Positions 61,918 to 64,000 of a DNA stretch of 64,000 bases are shown here, piece by piece. The stretch is taken from contig NZ_NRTA01000002.1 of assembly GCF_002286735.1 (NCBI RefSeq), positions 1 through 64,000 of the forward strand, read 5' to 3'. Under the pieces are notes generated by a model that was given only the letters and a program-made list of their open reading frames with translations, searched no databases and was not told where the DNA came from. The DNA comes from Leptolyngbya sp. BC1307. GTDB lineage: Bacteria > Cyanobacteriota > Cyanobacteriia > Phormidesmidales > Phormidesmidaceae. Numbering within the stretch: position 1 is the stretch's first letter; every line of letters begins with the position of its first letter. The translations under genes and the position numbers were made by a program.

Positions 61918-62491
61918 CTTCTACAGCCAAGCGCCGTTACCCCAAAAGCGTTGTGCCACTAAAAGTTTCACGCTGCGATCACCGGGCATGAGCGGAAGGT
62001 CGGTATCAAAACGTACCTGCTTCTAAAAAAGAGCCTATAATATTCAAGTATACAAATGATTTATACCGCTTAATTCTAATCATTGCTTCTACCTTGATCT
62101 ACCTGTATCCTTACTTCGCCAGCACATTTTATTTACAGATAATCCTTTAAACGCCCCCCTAATATTTGGCCCTAATATTTGGCCCTAATATTTGGCCCTA
62201 ATATTTGGCCCTAATATTTGGCTATGGCTGCCGGCATATCAGTTGCCCTGAGCCCGATTGCAAACCGGTCTCGCTCCAAAGTCCTCATTCCACAGACAAG
62301 CGCCAATCGCTAAGACTTTGGGACGGGCGATTGTTCTTAGCGAGTAGCAGGCGAGCGATCGCGCTAGCTTCAATGCCGGGTCTTCAACTAAACCGGACTT
62401 AGGGCAATTCAATAAGCCCCGATAGTTTCCTTATCAGATTGGGGGTTACCCCTTTAATCAAGCACGTATCTTACTATCTTATTTAACTGCT
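61918..62491. other. intergenic region with a 13-bp satellite
   Basis: About 570 bases between the divergent kinase and NYN genes. The left 240 bases are AT-rich and featureless to me, the middle carries the 13-bp tandem array, and the right 270 bases show no convincing gene. Confidence 0.5.
62157..62221. repeat. five tandem copies of a 13-bp unit
   Basis: The unit CCCTAATATTTGG is repeated five times exactly without spacers, with TAATATTT starting at 62160, 62173, 62186, 62199 and 62212. The unit has one more base than one helical turn plus two, so copies rotate around the helix. AT-rich cores alternate with GG/CCC junctions. Confidence 0.95.
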
Positions 62492-63013
62492 ATGGTCTCA
62501 ACTCCACTAAATCGAATTTCTATTTTTGTAGATGGCAATAACATGTTTTATGCCCAGCAGAAAAACGGCTGGTTTTTTGATCCTAAGCGGGTACTAGAAC
62601 ATTTTGTTAGCGAGACAGACGGGCTATCTTTAGTCAATGCCTTTTGGTACACCGGTCTAAAAGATCCGCAGGATCAGCGCGGATTTCGAGATGCGCTGAT
62701 CAGCCTGGGCTACACCGTGCGCACTAAGGTGCTTAAAGAATATTACGACGACACCTCAGGCCGCTATTCTCAAAAAGCCAATTTGGATATTGAAATCGTT
62801 GTAGACATGTTTAACACGGTTGAGCAGTATGACCGGGTGGTTTTGCTGAGTGGCGACGGTGATTTCGAGCGCGCCATTGAGCTGCTGCGCTCGAAAAATA
62901 CCCACATCACCGTGGTCTCAACAGAAGGCATGATCGCCCGCGAACTGCGTAACGTCACTGACCGCTATATCGATCTCAATAAGATTCGTCAGGCCATCGA
63001 AAAATCGGAATGA
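62492..63013 (+). CDS. NYN-domain (LabA/DUF88-like) putative ribonuclease
   Basis: A 173-residue single-domain protein. The acidic residues of the PIN-like NYN fold are in ISIFVDGNNMFYAQQ, NLDIEIVVDMFNTVEQYD and VVLLSGDGDFERAIELL, followed by VVSTEGMIARELRNVTDRYI. Related cyanobacterial proteins include LabA, which affects circadian output, but most are uncharacterised. The acidic triad looks intact, so it may cleave RNA. Monocistronic. Confidence 0.92.
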   Translation: MVSTPLNRISIFVDGNNMFYAQQKNGWFFDPKRVLEHFVSETDGLSLVNAFWYTGLKDPQDQRGFRDALISLGYTVRTKVLKEYYDDTSGRYSQKANLDIEIVVDMFNTVEQYDRVVLLSGDGDFERAIELLRSKNTHITVVSTEGMIARELRNVTDRYIDLNKIRQAIEKSE

Positions 63014-63038
63014 TAGCCTGCACTCAGGTGTCTACTGC

Positions 63039-63440
63039 CTACTGTCTATTCCCAATAGGCGATGAGCGCCGACCGGCACGCAGCGCCCGTCGGATTTTAT
63101 TTTGCGCTTGATACTGCTGCTGTATCTGCGCATCGGACGATAGCCACTGCTCTACCAGACAGCGCTCTTGCTCAGAAACTTCGTCGTCAAGATAGGCGCT
63201 GAGGAGATTAAATTTTTCGTCGGCTGCAAGGCTGTCCCCATTAGAGTGCTGTTGCACAGGGGCAGACGATGGCGGTGTGAGCTGCCAAACATTTTCTGAG
63301 CTAGGCGTGTAACCCGGCTTAATAGCGAGATCCGGCTGGTAGGATCTGCCGGCGGCGGCATGGGCAGGTTGGCTGGCTCTGGCCGCCGCTAAAGGTTGCA
63401 AAGCCGAAGCTTGCAAATCGAGGTTTAAATTAGATGTCAT
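63039..63440 (-). CDS. anti-sigma factor-like protein
   Basis: A 133-residue protein. The C-terminal half (FNLLSAYLDDEVSEQERCLV, EQWLSSDAQIQQQYQAQNKI) has the 'L-S-A-Y-L-D-x-E-V' helix pair seen at the N terminus of many cyanobacterial anti-sigma factors, but only one Cys, so it lacks a zinc centre. The N-terminal ~65 residues are Ala/Pro/Gln-rich and disordered. No membrane segment. A paired sigma gene is not visible within the window; it might lie beyond the right edge on the same strand. Confidence 0.6.
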   Translation of the reverse strand: MTSNLNLDLQASALQPLAAARASQPAHAAAGRSYQPDLAIKPGYTPSSENVWQLTPPSSAPVQQHSNGDSLAADEKFNLLSAYLDDEVSEQERCLVEQWLSSDAQIQQQYQAQNKIRRALRAGRRSSPIGNRQ

Positions 63441-63795
63441 GATATGCGTAAAACTGTTGCGGTACTTGAAAGAAATTAGAAGTGACGCTTCAGGCGATCG
63501 CAGTAGAAAACACTAAAGACTGCGGAAACGTAGCTGCAGCAGCACCTTGATAAGCTTCATAGTCTTTGTATGGCAACCTGTACCGTAGGCAGTTCGAACT
63601 GTCTACAGCAAAGGTAAGCAAAAGCAGCTGGTAAAAGCGATCTTGTTAAGCCTGAGCATCCTCGGTCGTCTGTTCCCTTAGACGAGCAAACCTCAAAATA
63701 GGTTCGCCACCTTCAGGAAGCATCAATACTACCGATAACAGGGTGGTCACTTCAGAGGTAGTATTTTTACAATATTTTTTAGAGACGGCAGGCTT
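63441..63795. other. region without a clear gene
   Basis: About 355 bases upstream of the anti-sigma-like gene. A short minus-strand frame ending at about 63640 (reading SVVLMLPEGGEPILRFARLR) has coding-like composition but no clear start or match. No RNA or hairpin recognised. Confidence 0.35.
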
Positions 63796-64000
63796 TTAAC
63801 AGCGTCTCATCACATTTCTCACTGACCATAGAGTTCTCTTTGGGTTGCAACTCAAGGCATCTAAGGCAATTTTTCTAACGGCGAGACGAAGCTCTTGGGG
63901 GATTGGCTCAGGTGATTCGTGGTTTTTGAGGGATAATAAAATTAGGCGGTCGGGTGCTATCTGCTTCTGAGACAGTTTGCTTCTAGGACGGTTTGATTCT
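63796..64000 (-). CDS. possible C-terminal part of a gene running off the right edge
   Basis: The minus strand is open for 67 codons from the right edge to a TAA at 63796. The text (QKQIAPDRLILLSLKNHESP, EPIPQELRLAVRKIALDAL) has an ordinary helical composition and could be a protein end. No family recognised and no start available, so this is tentative. Confidence 0.3.
   Translation of the reverse strand, partial: ESNRPRSKLSQKQIAPDRLILLSLKNHESPEPIPQELRLAVRKIALDALSCNPKRTLWSVRNVMRRC

Noticed and set aside
62157-62221. CRISPR array
   Set aside because: The 13-bp units are directly adjacent with no spacers and there are no cas genes, so it is a simple satellite.

Overview
This window is chromosomal DNA of a phycobilisome-containing filamentous-type or large unicellular cyanobacterium. 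The evidence is the many GCGATCGC (HIP1) octamers, the photosystem II genes psbH and psbN, the rod-core linker cpcG, the Calvin-cycle regulator cp12, a BicA-type bicarbonate transporter, a SigC-like group 2 sigma factor and several families known mainly from cyanobacteria. I cannot name the species. Most of the window is ordinary housekeeping sequence with short operons on both strands; accessory and decayed DNA is concentrated in the first 9 kb.

Left end, 1-12.9 kb: a truncated ISKra4-type transposase, a small membrane protein, a PrlF/YhaV-type toxin-antitoxin pair, a SNF2-type helicase that has lost its second motor lobe by an in-frame deletion, a predicted PD-(D/E)XK protein, endonuclease III, tRNA-Tyr and tRNA-Thr, rpe, and a secreted subtilase-like protein. 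Then comes a patch of gene debris (7.7-8.7 kb) holding a long perfect hairpin, a truncated reading frame, a split partial copy of the neighbouring helicase gene and a broken Uma2 gene. An XPB-like helicase and its large partner protein follow.

13-34 kb: tRNA-His; the tetrapyrrole genes cbiX-like and cobA, the latter overlapping rluD; cpcG with a clear terminator; mobA with a membrane protein; dxs; a Cys-repeat secreted protein; sigC; a full-length SNF2 helicase; the rpsP-KH-phoH group; divergent psbN/psbH; tatA-pth; a HEPN/MNT pair whose HEPN catalytic His is Asp; a dehalogenase-like hydrolase and a PRC-barrel protein.

34-55 kb: an FAD oxidoreductase with an SLH-like tail, an EamA transporter, a HAD hydrolase, then a membrane Fe-S protein next to a three-part FHA/flavin reductase/2Fe-2S fusion (a candidate electron-transfer module docked by phosphothreonine), bicA, an aspartate-type aminotransferase, mutS2, a DUF790/Bax1-like gene that seems to start at ACG, a response regulator, a glutathionyl-hydroquinone reductase-like protein, a FIST protein, cp12 and DAHP synthase.

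55-64 kb: a putative outer-membrane barrel, a secreted FecR-domain protein and a CHASE2-Ser/Thr kinase lie together and may form an envelope-sensing unit. A 13-bp satellite, a NYN-domain protein and an anti-sigma-like protein close the window. All assignments come from reading translated sequence and remembered family motifs; no database search was run.
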